Numbered from the stretch's first letter, positions 1-8,920 are shown. The stretch is 64,000 nucleotides of DNA from Betaproteobacteria bacterium (GCA_016234745.1 JACRAR010000030.1:185722-249721), one strand, 5' to 3'. Translations and numbers: made by a program. The notes: a model not told the origin generated them from the sequence alone.

Positions 1-232
1 TTATGTACTCTATTTTTCGCCATGCGCTTCACTCCTGACCTGACTGGTTTTATCGGGCCAAATCGATCTAGAGATTCGTGGCCATTATCTCCAGATCAGC
101 TTGGTCCGAATATCCCAAGACAGGTCAAATCTGTCCCTGCTTGTTAAGTCTTGCATGAAAGGCCAGATCAAGGGCTGATCTCGCGTGACCTCGCGGCAGC
201 CCGGCCATCCGAATTTTCCTAGCAAGCCCGCG

Positions 233-1495
233 CTACTTAGCCGTCGCTTCCATCTTACCAAGCGACACGTCTTCGGGCTTCAGGCCTGAGCGATTTATCA
301 CCGTACCAGGGTACGCGATATAAACGAATGCTTCTTTGCGTTTAATGTCATAGGTGTGCCCCTGCCAAGGAAGCATCCCAATGTAGCCATCTCCACCCTT
401 GGTAGGTGTAGAAAGCACTTGTGAGAATTTAACAAACTGGTCCGACTTGTCGTAGTGCTCCATCATGTAGATCCGCGGAAACTTCGTTTCCATATAATAA
501 ACCCTCTTGCTATACGGATGCTCCTTCGGCATCGCCACTTGAATCACATAAACCTCACGCGGCTCCCAATCGGCTATCGGATTCCAGTGGGGTTTGTTCT
601 TGAGGTCCACAGCGGGAAACTCTTCCGGCGTACCCTTCTTGGATGCATCTGCGATCGGCAATTTAAGGTGCGCCACAGCCAGTACCCAGCGAGTGCCCAA
701 AAGCTTTACCTCCGGAAACCAACTCGGACGCGCGGCTAAACCATCGTATTCATCGTTCAGTTGAACACCTCCCAACATATTGTCCATCCACGAACCACCG
801 GAGAGCTGTCGAGTCCGTCGTACCGATTTGATATAGGCCCAGTTGTCCTCGAACCGCGGGCTGTCGTAGCGAACAGAAAAGATACCGACACCCTTGACGT
901 CAAACGGCGCTGTGACAAAGAGCAGTTGCTTATTAATGATGGTGCCATCCCCTTCGACCGGCTTGGGGTCGGGCCGGTTCTTCATTTTAAAGCTTGCGGT
1001 GTAAGATGTTTGGACGCGATCCAATCCTTTCTCTTGATCGATGAAGAGGAGGGCGAATGCGCCGTCGAAACTGTATCCGGTCGTACCCGTGTAGTAAAAG
1101 TTATAGAGCAGCTTGTAGCCTGCCTTGGGATCCTCCATGCCGATGTTGGGAAAAGGCAGACCTGCCTTGTAGCCCATCACCTCGTTCGTCTGGGGATCGA
1201 ATTTCACCTCGCCCGCATACTTTCTGGTAGCCTCGACGTCCCGCTGGTTGGCCGGAATCTCTTCCGAGTGGCGCAACTTGATGGTCAATTTGTAGTTTTT
1301 GATCATGAATTCCATCTTCTCGGTGACAAGGCTGGCAATGGAATGTCCCTCGAAAGTATCGTTTTTCACTTTGTCCAGATTGGCCGCGTTGATCACGTCG
1401 CCGGGCTTGAGCTCTGCCGCTTCTGCAAACTGAAACGCTGCGGTTGTCGCCAAGGCCAAGAAAGTCAAAGCAAAGTGTTTATGTATTGTGCGCAT
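233..1495 (-). CDS. DUF1329 periplasmic/outer-membrane-associated protein
   Basis: A 420-residue protein with an N-terminal signal peptide (basic MRTIHKH, then a hydrophobic stretch ending near AEA at about residue 26). It reads as a DUF1329 family member, with the RPDPKPVEGDG and WMDNMLGGVQLNDEYDG segments and a Tyr/Trp-rich C-terminal half. The start at 1495 is preferred over an upstream in-frame codon because AGGAGG lies just upstream and the signal peptide then begins properly. It is the last gene of a four-gene operon (YCF48, RND permease, DUF1302, DUF1329), an arrangement known from degraders of steroids and other hydrophobic compounds. A LolB/LolA-like carrier fold is often suggested for DUF1329; the substrate is unknown here. 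Confidence 0.85.
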   Translation of the reverse strand: MRTIHKHFALTFLALATTAAFQFAEAAELKPGDVINAANLDKVKNDTFEGHSIASLVTEKMEFMIKNYKLTIKLRHSEEIPANQRDVEATRKYAGEVKFDPQTNEVMGYKAGLPFPNIGMEDPKAGYKLLYNFYYTGTTGYSFDGAFALLFIDQEKGLDRVQTSYTASFKMKNRPDPKPVEGDGTIINKQLLFVTAPFDVKGVGIFSVRYDSPRFEDNWAYIKSVRRTRQLSGGSWMDNMLGGVQLNDEYDGLAARPSWFPEVKLLGTRWVLAVAHLKLPIADASKKGTPEEFPAVDLKNKPHWNPIADWEPREVYVIQVAMPKEHPYSKRVYYMETKFPRIYMMEHYDKSDQFVKFSQVLSTPTKGGDGYIGMLPWQGHTYDIKRKEAFVYIAYPGTVINRSGLKPEDVSLGKMEATAK

Positions 1496-1536
1496 CTTCC
1501 TGCCTCCTAATAAAAATATTATTCCAACTTGACTTA

Positions 1537-3165
1537 TCAAAATTGCCTTGTGACGCGGATCATGAGCTGGTCGTGATTGGCCAGTCCGCCAAAGAGGTGG
1601 GCATCAGTCTCCGATAGGCCGTTTATGGAGGCTATATTCGGCTGACGTTGATGTCTGTCGTAGAACAGATCGGCTTCTACTTTCAGACGCCATTTGTCGC
1701 CCAGAACAAAATCCACTGACGGAATCACGAAGCCCCCCCCCCATTTGAGGTCGTGACCGATGGCGAGGGTCGGATTGATGGTGTTGGCCCGGAAATTGGT
1801 GGCGAATATAAAGGTGAGGATCGGCGAATGCTTGGCCTTCGGAGCATTCAGTCCACCCATATCGACGATTTCGTCAGAGGCGTTGTAGTCAAGAATCCAC
1901 TTGTCGAACACCTGCATCGACAAGAAGGAATTGCTGCTCGTACCCAGCAAGGACTTGAGATCAAACTGCTTGTCCACACGAAACATCGTTACCAGGGTAT
2001 TCTTCAAAATAACGCCACCGAAACCCGGAATGGTGTTAAGCGTACCGAGCGGGGCCGGGCCAAATGGGAGAAATTTACTTCCTGGAACCATTAGTCCTAC
2101 GTTATACGGAGCGTTTTTGATGTAGACGATCTCCGTGCTCAGCACCGAATCGATCGACGGTACATACCCGCTGGCAGTCACCCCAATCATATCGATCTTC
2201 GGGAAAATCCAGTCCCCGAAAGGATTAGATGGCTTCCTCTCGAAGGGAGCAAAGGCCGAGTTGATAATCGGATCCGGGTTGAAGGTCTTCAGATACGAAA
2301 CCGAGTAGTTGATGGGCCCGGCGCTCCCTTTCCAACGCAGCCCCCCAGTCGTATCTTTCGTGTTGCCGGCGGGGTGATGGTAGTCATAAGCCATCGTGAC
2401 ACCTGGATTTGTAAAGTCAGCTCCAATAAACGTCTGCATCGTCCAGCGCCCACCGTACAGGTCGTAGGTATTCCCAATATCCTTGCCCCGGTCCAACCCC
2501 GGGCGCACCAAGACCTGCAGCGTGCCGTTGGCCTCGGGTACTTGAATCATGGCGTTGGCGAGAATCAGCGGCTTTCTCAGCTCCTCGTTTTCAACTTCCA
2601 GAAAAGAACGCCACCGGTAGTCGTAACCATGCACCATGTCCATAGCATGAAAAAAGTCACTCTCTCCCCACACCACCTGCTGTTTGCCTAAACGCAACTT
2701 AACGCGATCATTAACATCAACATCTGCATAGAGTTCGCGTATTTCGCCATGGTTATACTCATTCATGACTTGGCTACCAGGTCCAGGTGTGCCACCAATG
2801 GCAGCAGTTTTAAGCTTTGTCAGATCCTCCACGCGTTGGACATACCCAGTCTTTTTTTCCCGATCGACACGGGCGATACCCTTCCACATAACTGGCCCGG
2901 TCTTGGCATCGGCGTCGAGCAGAATAGTGCCACGCAACATCGATAGGTCGCCTTTATCGTTTTGAGCAGTATCGGGCACGTTTTTCAGGTTGAATGATGT
3001 CCAAGCGCGGGCATAACCTCCCAGACGGAAATAGTTTCCGTTATCCGAATTGTCATCTGCGGCAGATGCTCCGCAACTCATGAATCCGACCATGAATCCA
3101 CCAGCAACAAGCGCTGCAAATTTCGTGCAGGTGAAGTCGCCACTTACCTTTTTCTTTATCTTCAT
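1537..3165 (-). CDS. DUF1302 outer-membrane beta-barrel-like protein
   Basis: A 542-residue DUF1302 protein. The start MKIKKK at 3165 has AGGAG six bases upstream and gives a signal peptide with a small-residue cleavage region (SCGASAAD near residue 35). An earlier in-frame start would put 25 extra residues before the signal. The mature part carries alternating aromatic/polar strands (GKQQVVWGESDFFHAMDM, DMVHGYDYRWRSF) and ends in a terminal Phe (MIRVTRQF), typical of outer-membrane proteins recognised by BamA. It sits 42 bp before the DUF1329 gene. The family repeatedly accompanies RND permeases in hydrophobic substrate loci, so a channel or lipid-acceptor role is inferred. Confidence 0.85.
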   Translation of the reverse strand: MKIKKKVSGDFTCTKFAALVAGGFMVGFMSCGASAADDNSDNGNYFRLGGYARAWTSFNLKNVPDTAQNDKGDLSMLRGTILLDADAKTGPVMWKGIARVDREKKTGYVQRVEDLTKLKTAAIGGTPGPGSQVMNEYNHGEIRELYADVDVNDRVKLRLGKQQVVWGESDFFHAMDMVHGYDYRWRSFLEVENEELRKPLILANAMIQVPEANGTLQVLVRPGLDRGKDIGNTYDLYGGRWTMQTFIGADFTNPGVTMAYDYHHPAGNTKDTTGGLRWKGSAGPINYSVSYLKTFNPDPIINSAFAPFERKPSNPFGDWIFPKIDMIGVTASGYVPSIDSVLSTEIVYIKNAPYNVGLMVPGSKFLPFGPAPLGTLNTIPGFGGVILKNTLVTMFRVDKQFDLKSLLGTSSNSFLSMQVFDKWILDYNASDEIVDMGGLNAPKAKHSPILTFIFATNFRANTINPTLAIGHDLKWGGGFVIPSVDFVLGDKWRLKVEADLFYDRHQRQPNIASINGLSETDAHLFGGLANHDQLMIRVTRQF

Positions 3166-3327
3166 TTTATCTCCTGTCCATGTAGTTATTGTTTGCCTGC
3201 TCACAATGTCCGGAAAACAAAAATGCTCAACTGGTGGCACATGCTTTGGCAGACGTTGAAATACCGGCCTTCCCTTCTGGATTACACCTCTTCTCTATAG
3301 CGGTGCTACGCCCGTCGACCGTGGCGC

Positions 3328-5682
3328 CTACGTGCACAGCGTTTCCACATGCTCCCCTTTCAATTCCACCGATCCGACTACAAAGGCGGGCTTGAAGACG
3401 TAGACCAGTGCGGGCATCAGGATCAGCGCTGCAATCGCAGAAATGCTGAGCCAGATCGCGATGAGAACTCCCATCTCAGACTGCAGGCGTAGTGAGGAGA
3501 AAGACCACAAACAGACGCTAACAACAAGCGTCAGCATCGTCGACAGCACGCCCATACCCGCGCTGTCCAGTGCATGGCCAATCGCCTGCTTCAGATCGCC
3601 GTGCCGTCGCATCTCATCGCGGATCGCGTCAACCACGTAGAACGAGTAATCGACGCCAAGACCAATACCCAGAGCGACTACCGGAAGCGTATTGATGTTC
3701 ATACCGATGCCGTGGTAGGCCATGTAGCTAAACGTCAACGTGTTGGAGACAATCACTGGAATCATGAAGAACATTCCTGCGACAAGCGACCGGTAAGTAA
3801 TGGCGGCTACGACTACCAATACCAGAAGAGCCCAGGCGATTGCCTCCATCTGTCCTGCCAAGATCACTTCATTAACCGCTGCCAGTACGCCGACCAGACC
3901 ACCGGCGAGAAGATATTGAACGCCAGGTAACGGGTGCTTTTCAGTAAATTCTTTGATCCTGGCTATGGCGCTTCGGATCGTATCGCCCTGATGATCGCGG
4001 AAGAACAGGGTTACCGATGCATTCTTGTAGTTCGTAGCCGCAAATCGCTGAACGTCTCCCGGGTCAGAACCAGAAACAAATAGGTATGCGAGCTCACCAT
4101 TGACTGCTGCGTCGCGTCCTAGCTCGAGGAAGTGTGGATTTCCCTCATGTAACACTCTATTCACCGACGGAAGCACATCGGCGAGCGAGACGCTGCCGCC
4201 GATCTCTGGCTGAGCATCCATGAAACGTTGAAATTGGGCGATATTTTCCAGCACCGCAGGCTGTTTGACCGTGTCTTGTTTCTCGCCGGACACCACCACG
4301 AACATCCTGTCGGAGCCCCGAAAGATATTGTTTATCGCAGCAGCATCCTGGTTGTAGACAGAATCCGGCTTAAGGATCGGTGAACCGGGGTTGGCGTCTC
4401 CCACCTTGAGCTTAAATGCGTAGAGACCGGACACCACAAACACAACCCCGGCAATCGAGACGACAAAAAATCTCCAGCGTGAGGTCGCGGCATGGGTACA
4501 GAAATGCAGCACAGCGTGCATAAGCGGTTTAATGTTCAGCGGGTGTGCATATCTGCCCGGATTGCGAATCCAGGACACCGTCAAGGCAGGAAGGACAACT
4601 CCACTTATCGCGATGGTAAGTACCCAGATACCACCGATAATTGCAATTTTTTGCAGCAGTGGAATCGGTGTCAGCGCCACAACAGCTATGCATCCGGCAT
4701 CGGCTACCACTGCCAGCATGGCAGGACGAAATAGTTTGGAGAGAGATGCTTTCGCCGCATCGATAGACGTGGGTTCGATTCCCCGTGCGATCTTGTGATC
4801 GAACCGAGAGACGATTTGAACCGAGTTGGAGATGGCCAGAGCCGTGATCAAAAACGCCACTACTACAACCAGTGGGTCCATGTTGTAGCCCATTATGCCG
4901 GCGAAACCCATCGCCCAAACGAAACTCATGCCTGCCGCAACAAGTGGGATCGCAGTACCGTGCCAAGTACGTGCAATCAGGAACAGCACTAGGACCAATG
5001 AGGCCAGAGTTCCCAGGAAAATGTACCCCGTTTCTGCAAGGTAATGGAGTACCCATCCGTAGAGCAGCGGTTCGCCAACCACGCGAATGTTAAGGTCAGG
5101 AGCCTTGTTCTCATCGACGATGCGTCTTACCTGCTCGAAGATTGCCTTGTAGTCCACCAAGTGATCGAAGAAATCCACCGTAATCAGCGCGGCTTTGAAA
5201 TCGTGAGACACATACGCGCCATACACCAAGGAGCTATCGGTGATCGACTTGCGCAATTGTGCGATCTGGGCTTCGTCCCTCGGGAGATCAGGCCACATAA
5301 GTGGGCGGGTCTGAATACCTTCGGCTGAAGATTTGATCTCCTTCAGCTTCTTCGACGCGATTGATGTGACTTGAAATGGATCGGCGCCAGTCACACGCCC
5401 GAGATCGTTGGTGATCTTCTGTATTTTCTCAAGTATTGGCAAGCTCAGGATGTCGCCCTTTTCAACCTCTACCATCACGCTCACCATGTTCGAACCGCCA
5501 TAGGACTGCTTGAAGCGATTGTTCACGGCAATGTACGGGTGGTTTTGGGGAAGCAAGTCAGTGAACACTGTCTTGACCTCAACACGTGTGGCCAATACGC
5601 CCATCACAACGGTGATTATGACAAGCAGGCCTACAATGATCTTCCGGCTTTGAACGCACCATCCAATAATTTTCTCGATCAT
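3328..5682 (-). CDS. RND-superfamily (MMPL-type) permease
   Basis: A 784-residue inner-membrane protein with two RND repeats. Each has one N-terminal membrane helix (about residues 12-32 and 400-420), a large periplasmic loop, and a five-helix bundle (about 205-370 and 610-770). The motif GIGLGVDYSFYVVDAIRDE in the second bundle, with an Asp inside the membrane segment, is typical of proton-coupled MMPL/HpnN-like permeases. It starts in an ATGA overlap with the YCF48 gene stop, so the two are translationally coupled. Members beside DUF1302/DUF1329 are thought to move lipids or hydrophobic substrates between the inner and outer membranes. Direction and substrate cannot be read from the sequence. 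Confidence 0.88.
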   Translation of the reverse strand: MIEKIIGWCVQSRKIIVGLLVIITVVMGVLATRVEVKTVFTDLLPQNHPYIAVNNRFKQSYGGSNMVSVMVEVEKGDILSLPILEKIQKITNDLGRVTGADPFQVTSIASKKLKEIKSSAEGIQTRPLMWPDLPRDEAQIAQLRKSITDSSLVYGAYVSHDFKAALITVDFFDHLVDYKAIFEQVRRIVDENKAPDLNIRVVGEPLLYGWVLHYLAETGYIFLGTLASLVLVLFLIARTWHGTAIPLVAAGMSFVWAMGFAGIMGYNMDPLVVVVAFLITALAISNSVQIVSRFDHKIARGIEPTSIDAAKASLSKLFRPAMLAVVADAGCIAVVALTPIPLLQKIAIIGGIWVLTIAISGVVLPALTVSWIRNPGRYAHPLNIKPLMHAVLHFCTHAATSRWRFFVVSIAGVVFVVSGLYAFKLKVGDANPGSPILKPDSVYNQDAAAINNIFRGSDRMFVVVSGEKQDTVKQPAVLENIAQFQRFMDAQPEIGGSVSLADVLPSVNRVLHEGNPHFLELGRDAAVNGELAYLFVSGSDPGDVQRFAATNYKNASVTLFFRDHQGDTIRSAIARIKEFTEKHPLPGVQYLLAGGLVGVLAAVNEVILAGQMEAIAWALLVLVVVAAITYRSLVAGMFFMIPVIVSNTLTFSYMAYHGIGMNINTLPVVALGIGLGVDYSFYVVDAIRDEMRRHGDLKQAIGHALDSAGMGVLSTMLTLVVSVCLWSFSSLRLQSEMGVLIAIWLSISAIAALILMPALVYVFKPAFVVGSVELKGEHVETLCT

Positions 5683-6722
5683 TGCTTGCCCTTCTTCGTT
5701 TCAGTGCGTTTGTCACGATCGATATCAATTTTTGTCACGCCATATCCTGCGAGTAAGTAGCTCCCGTTGGCACCCACTACCTGCGTATGCCATGTAGTCC
5801 CGGCATCCCTCGACAGGTCAGACCATTTGTCCCCGGAGATTCCGGCCGTCAGCAGTGCTCCCTTGTCACCCACGGCGATCCATCGGCTGCCATCCCACAG
5901 GACATCGTATAAATGCTCATCAACAATTTTTGGCAGGACACGCCAGTTGGCCCCTCCGTCCTTGGTAAGCAGCAGTACGCCCTCCGTCCCTACCGCAACC
6001 CCCTCGTGTTCGTCGCGAAAGTAAACTCCATTTAGGCTTGACTTGACTGGCGACGCCAATACTTTCCAGTTTGCCCCGCCATCACGCGTGGCTTGCATGC
6101 GCCCGAATTCACCGACAAGCCAACCGACATCCTTCACGAAAACAACATCGTTCCAAGACACGTCTTCGCCTGCGGTAGTGGAACGCCAATTCACGCCGAA
6201 GTCAGATGAGGACAACGCCATCCCCATCTCACCTACCGCCCATGCCTTGCCTCCGGGATAAGTGCGCACCCGCATCAACTTCGCGCCAGCAACATTCGCC
6301 GGCATGCTTGTTTTCGCCCAAGTCTTGCCTCCGTCAGACGTTACGACAACAGTCCCATCGTTCCCCACCGCCACGGCCCGCTCCGGGTCCCATGCTGCGA
6401 TGCTTTGCAAATGCGCCGTCACGCCTGTAGCCTGATGAATCCAGGTTGTGCCCCCATCGTCACTGCGCACGATTTTTCCCTGATTGCCTGCCACCCAGAC
6501 AGAGCCTGGCACCGGGATCGCTACGCCGTAGAAAATGTCACGCCTTTCGATAACCGGCGGTTCGACGCTAACTCCCTCGACTTTCGGCTTCACAAAAAAC
6601 GCCGAATAGAGCAACCCCCCGATGATCAGGAAGGGAAGAGCAGCCCCGCCGAGGGAACTAATCCGCTGCAGCGTTGCATAATGCGCAACCTCGTATTGCC
6701 TAGCATTTGATATTCTCCCCAT
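5679..6722 (-). CDS. YCF48/BNR-repeat protein, membrane anchored
   Basis: A 347-residue protein with one N-terminal membrane segment (about 26-44, GGAALPFLIIGGLLYSAFF) followed by tandem YCF48/BNR beta-propeller repeats. The recurring pattern is VGxxGxxxxSxDGGxxW, as in VGNDGTVVVTSDGGKTW and VGTEGVLLLTKDGGANW. It is the first gene of the operon: the promoter and operator lie 45-100 bp upstream and GGAG precedes the start. In known cassettes this photosystem-II-assembly-like propeller accompanies the RND and DUF1302 partners; an assembly or periplasmic scaffold role is inferred. Confidence 0.85.
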   Translation of the reverse strand: MGRISNARQYEVAHYATLQRISSLGGAALPFLIIGGLLYSAFFVKPKVEGVSVEPPVIERRDIFYGVAIPVPGSVWVAGNQGKIVRSDDGGTTWIHQATGVTAHLQSIAAWDPERAVAVGNDGTVVVTSDGGKTWAKTSMPANVAGAKLMRVRTYPGGKAWAVGEMGMALSSSDFGVNWRSTTAGEDVSWNDVVFVKDVGWLVGEFGRMQATRDGGANWKVLASPVKSSLNGVYFRDEHEGVAVGTEGVLLLTKDGGANWRVLPKIVDEHLYDVLWDGSRWIAVGDKGALLTAGISGDKWSDLSRDAGTTWHTQVVGANGSYLLAGYGVTKIDIDRDKRTETKKGKQ

Positions 6723-6766
6723 TCAAATCGGCTCCTTAATGCGTTCTAATTATCTGAATCTATCAA

Positions 6767-6782
6767 CCAACCAAATGGTTGG
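6767..6782. promoter_or_regulatory. Palindromic operator, TetR-like
   Basis: Two 7-bp arms (CCAACCA / TGGTTGG) separated by AA. The palindrome lies just downstream of the -10 box, so it would cover about +3 to +18 of the YCF48 operon transcript. Its size and position fit a TetR-family repressor site. No regulator gene of this kind is in the window, so the protein that binds it is unknown. Confidence 0.5.
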
Positions 6783-6791
6783 CCTTTTTAT

Positions 6792-6820
6792 AAACTACAT
6801 TTTTTCAAATCTAATGTCAA
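6792..6820 (-). promoter_or_regulatory. Sigma70-type promoter of the YCF48-RND-DUF1302-DUF1329 operon
   Basis: On the minus strand a perfect -35 box TTGACA (6815-6820) is followed after exactly 17 bp by TAGTTT (6792-6797). TTTATA overlaps as an alternative -10. The region between is A/T-rich, unlike its surroundings. It lies about 70 bp upstream of the YCF48 start and immediately upstream of the palindromic operator. Confidence 0.6.
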
Positions 6821-6822
6821 GA

Positions 6823-7055
6823 GAAATGTTGCGTCTGTTGCGTCTTGTTGCGAGTTCGTGAGTTGTCCGGTTCTAATGGAATGGTCGCCCCTTCCTGAAA
6901 CGGCATCGTAATGTGCCAAAGTGGAGTTTCTCGACAACCACTTGAAAGAAAGGGACGACCGACATGAAGCCTTATATGGACGCCTCCTGTTTGGCAAGGA
7001 TGATTTGGGTGTGTTGGGACAGATAGGCTGCAGTTTTATATTCGGCCTGTTGTGC
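6823..7055. other. Gap between operon promoter and IS110 element, possible IS debris
   Basis: No convincing gene. A 20-codon ORF starts at 6964 on the plus strand after a purine-rich stretch (GAAAGAAAGGGACGACCG), which resembles the start of a destroyed transposase reading frame, but it is too short to assign. The outer part probably includes the right end of the IS110 element. Confidence 0.3.
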
Positions 7056-7059
7056 AGGT

Positions 7060-7255
7060 GGATACCTGCTGGCCCCGATGGAATCCGCTGACTCACGCCT
7101 CATTTACGACAAGGGCTTTTTGCCCATAGCTTCATTCAGGTTTGGTGGGTCATGGTCTAACCTGTTTGCCATCACACTTTATCTACCTTGCGCAATCTCT
7201 GCGGCGTGCCGCTCCTTTCTGTCAAAGTGGTTGATGCACGTCAGTGACTCAGCGC
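7060..7255 (-). ncRNA. Candidate seekRNA/bridge RNA region of the IS110 element
   Basis: IS1111-type members of the IS110 family encode a guide RNA in the non-coding stretch downstream of the transposase gene. This stretch is the equivalent position: about 195 nt after the transposase stop, with no ORF. The assignment rests on position and family knowledge only; I have not folded it. Confidence 0.3.
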
Positions 7256-8281
7256 CTATACGGGCCGACTCACAAACTCTTTCTGGTACGTTCGCCCATA
7301 AGCCAGCAAGGCCCAGATCGTACGCGCCATTTTGTTGGCCATGGCCACAATCGCCACATTTAGTGGTCGGCGTTGGCGGAGTGCAATAGCCCATGGTAAC
7401 GGATCCTTGGCCTTGGTGAGCGCTGCGCGCGCACCGTGAATTAACATTGTCCGCAGATAGGTGTCACCGCGCTTGCTTATCCCCAACAACTTTATTCGGC
7501 CGCCTGTTCCGGTTTGTCTGGGCACCAATCCCAGCCAGGCAGCAAACTCACGCCCGGATTTGAAGACTCGGGCGTCTCCCATTGTGGCCACCGCCGCCGT
7601 GGCGGTTAGCAGTCCGACACCCGGGATCTTAGCAATGCGCTGACATGCGAGGTCTTCTTTTTGCCACGCCTTTAGTCGCCGTTCGATCTCGCCGATCTGG
7701 CCTTCAACTTGGCCGATTCGCCTCCACTGCTCTCGCAATGTGTCGATCACCATTGCCGGCAAACGATCCGATAGCCGCTGCAGTGCTTCTGTGATTCCTT
7801 TCTCGACGCCCTTCTTGCCCTTTGGCATTACTTCGCCATATTCGGTCAGCAGGCCGCGCAGTCCATTGATCTGGGCGGTACGAAACTTCACCAGTTGCTG
7901 GCGCATGCGATGAAGGGCCAAGATTGCTTGCTGTTCTTCCGATTTGACAGCGACCGCTTTGATAGTGGGTTGCTGTACAGCGATCCAAATGGCGCGGGCA
8001 TCATGCGCGTCGTTCTTGTTACCGCCAACGAACGGACGAACGGCCTTCGCCGGTATGAGTTTGACATGATGGCCCATTGCCGTTAACTTCCTCGCCCAAT
8101 GTTGAGAACTGCCGCACGCCTCCATGCCAATTAGGCACGTTACTCGGTTGGCGAAATGTTCCAGAAACTTCTCCCGTTTGAGTTGCAAGCTCATGATCTC
8201 TCCGGTCTCCTGATCAATCCAGTGCAACTGAAATACTCGTTTGGCAATGTCAATGCCGACTACTGTTTTGCTATCATTCAT
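7256..8281 (-). CDS. IS110-family transposase (DEDD recombinase)
   Basis: A 341-residue transposase, full length for the family. The N-terminal RuvC-like DEDD domain carries VVGIDIAKRVFQLHW (first Asp), GMEACGSSQHWAR and NKNDAHDARAI. The C-terminal Transposase_20 domain carries IPGVGLLTATAAVA, GREFAAWLGLVPRQ and the conserved Ser region (GISKRGDTYLRTMLIHGARA). The start at 8281 is chosen because GGAGG lies 9 bp upstream; an in-frame extension further upstream has no family similarity. The gene appears intact, so the element may be active. Confidence 0.93.
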   Translation of the reverse strand: MNDSKTVVGIDIAKRVFQLHWIDQETGEIMSLQLKREKFLEHFANRVTCLIGMEACGSSQHWARKLTAMGHHVKLIPAKAVRPFVGGNKNDAHDARAIWIAVQQPTIKAVAVKSEEQQAILALHRMRQQLVKFRTAQINGLRGLLTEYGEVMPKGKKGVEKGITEALQRLSDRLPAMVIDTLREQWRRIGQVEGQIGEIERRLKAWQKEDLACQRIAKIPGVGLLTATAAVATMGDARVFKSGREFAAWLGLVPRQTGTGGRIKLLGISKRGDTYLRTMLIHGARAALTKAKDPLPWAIALRQRRPLNVAIVAMANKMARTIWALLAYGRTYQKEFVSRPV

Positions 8282-8384
8282 TTTGGATCCTCCGGTTTGC
8301 CTGTGAAGAACTTCGATTCTTCCACTTCTGGCACTTTGATGCCGTCGGCCCGCGAGGATCCGCCCCAATCTATCCACCGGCGCA

Positions 8385-8453
8385 GAGTTATCCACGGCGC
8401 CGGGCACCGGCGGTTCCCCTATAACCAGAGGTGCCCGGCGCCGTGGATAACTC
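8385..8453. repeat. Long perfect inverted repeat (24-bp arms, 21-nt loop)
   Basis: The arms 8385-8408 and 8430-8453 are perfectly complementary. The loop contains a further 4-bp GGTT/AACC pairing, so the whole 69 bp can form a very stable cruciform. Each arm includes TTATCCACG (inverted in the right arm), one base from the DnaA-box consensus. It adjoins the 5' non-coding end of the IS110 element; elements of this family often insert in or beside palindromic repeats. Confidence 0.8.
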
Positions 8454-8618
8454 GTGTTCAGCGCTCGCCGCACTTGATGAGATCAGCACACCGCCGCGAC
8501 TGTATCCACACTGGATGCTCGAGTTCACCCGCCTCGACCGCGACAACCCGGCCATGATCATGTAATTGATCGGCGCGCACTGTGGTGCAGATTGATGCAC
8601 CCATCGAATCGGATGCGG
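8454..8618. other. Unassigned debris between palindrome and GST fragment
   Basis: A plus-strand reading ending at about 8564 (…PHWMLEFTRLDRDNPAMIM, then stop) looks like the tail of a lost protein, but no family could be recognised. No RNA gene or promoter was seen. Confidence 0.3.
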
Positions 8619-8736
8619 GCGGATTCGACTTTCAGCTTGAGCGTGTCAATCTGCAAGGTGCCGAGACCGAAACCGGCGCCGATTACAACTCCATCAACCC
8701 CGGCGGCTATGTCTCTGCTTTGCAACTCGATCGGCA
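8619..8736 (+). pseudogene. Glutathione S-transferase N-terminal fragment
   Basis: The plus frame reads GGFDFQLERVNL … TGADYNSINPGGYVSALQLD, the thioredoxin-fold N-terminal segment of a bacterial GST (FDFxLxxVxL … DYxxINPxGYVPALxLD). The catalytic N-terminal strand before it and the whole helical C-terminal domain after it are missing. It is therefore broken on both sides and runs directly into the LigB-type fragment. Confidence 0.65.
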
Positions 8737-8748
8737 CAATAAGGAGAA

Positions 8749-8920
8749 CGCTGCGCCAGCCCGCGCTGTTCATTCCTCACGGTGGCGGGCCCTGCTTCTT
8801 CATGGACTGGGACCCGCCCGACACCTGGGCGCGGCATCGCACCTTTCTGGAAGGGCTGCCGGCCACCCTGCCCGAACGACCGCGCGCCCTGCTGGTGGTC
8901 TCGGCCCACTGGGAAGCGCC
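8749..8920 (+). pseudogene. LigB-type extradiol dioxygenase (DODA-like) 5' fragment
   Basis: The plus frame reads LRQPALFIPHGGGPCFFMDW … PERPRALLVVSAHWEAP, the N-terminal part of the class III ring-opening dioxygenase family (YgiD/DODA). It includes the first metal-site His in PHGGGP and the VSAHWE motif. After HWEAP similarity stops and the sequence continues as the opposite-strand MFS gene. No start ATG fits before LRQPAL although an AAGGAG-like sequence precedes it. Only about 57 of an expected 260 residues remain, so it is non-functional. Confidence 0.7.

Larger units (their letters stand above)
7060..8384 (-). mobile_element. IS110-family (IS1111-like) insertion sequence, ends approximate
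   Basis: A complete transposase gene (7256-8281, minus) is flanked by about 200 bp of non-coding DNA on its 3' side and about 100 bp on its 5' side. The 3' flank contains short segments (minus-strand AAAAAGCCCTTGTC and GGATTCCATCGGGGCC) of the kind seen at right ends of IS1111-type elements. The family makes no dependable target duplication, so exact ends cannot be fixed by eye. A long palindrome starts directly beyond the 5' flank. Confidence 0.55.

Noticed and set aside
1..232. Gene at the left edge
   Set aside because: No continuous frame with a recognisable motif; the stretch appears to be downstream non-coding DNA of the DUF1329 gene.
761..1510. Plus-strand 249-codon frame opposite the DUF1329 gene
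   Set aside because: Antisense shadow; the minus-strand protein has a signal peptide, ribosome-binding site and operon context.
6964..7026. 20-codon ORF after a purine-rich stretch
   Set aside because: Too short and without family match; kept only as possible IS debris.
8385..8453. Integron attC site
   Set aside because: The arms do not fit the RYYYAAC/GTTRRRY core sites and no integrase is present; it is too perfect an inverted repeat.
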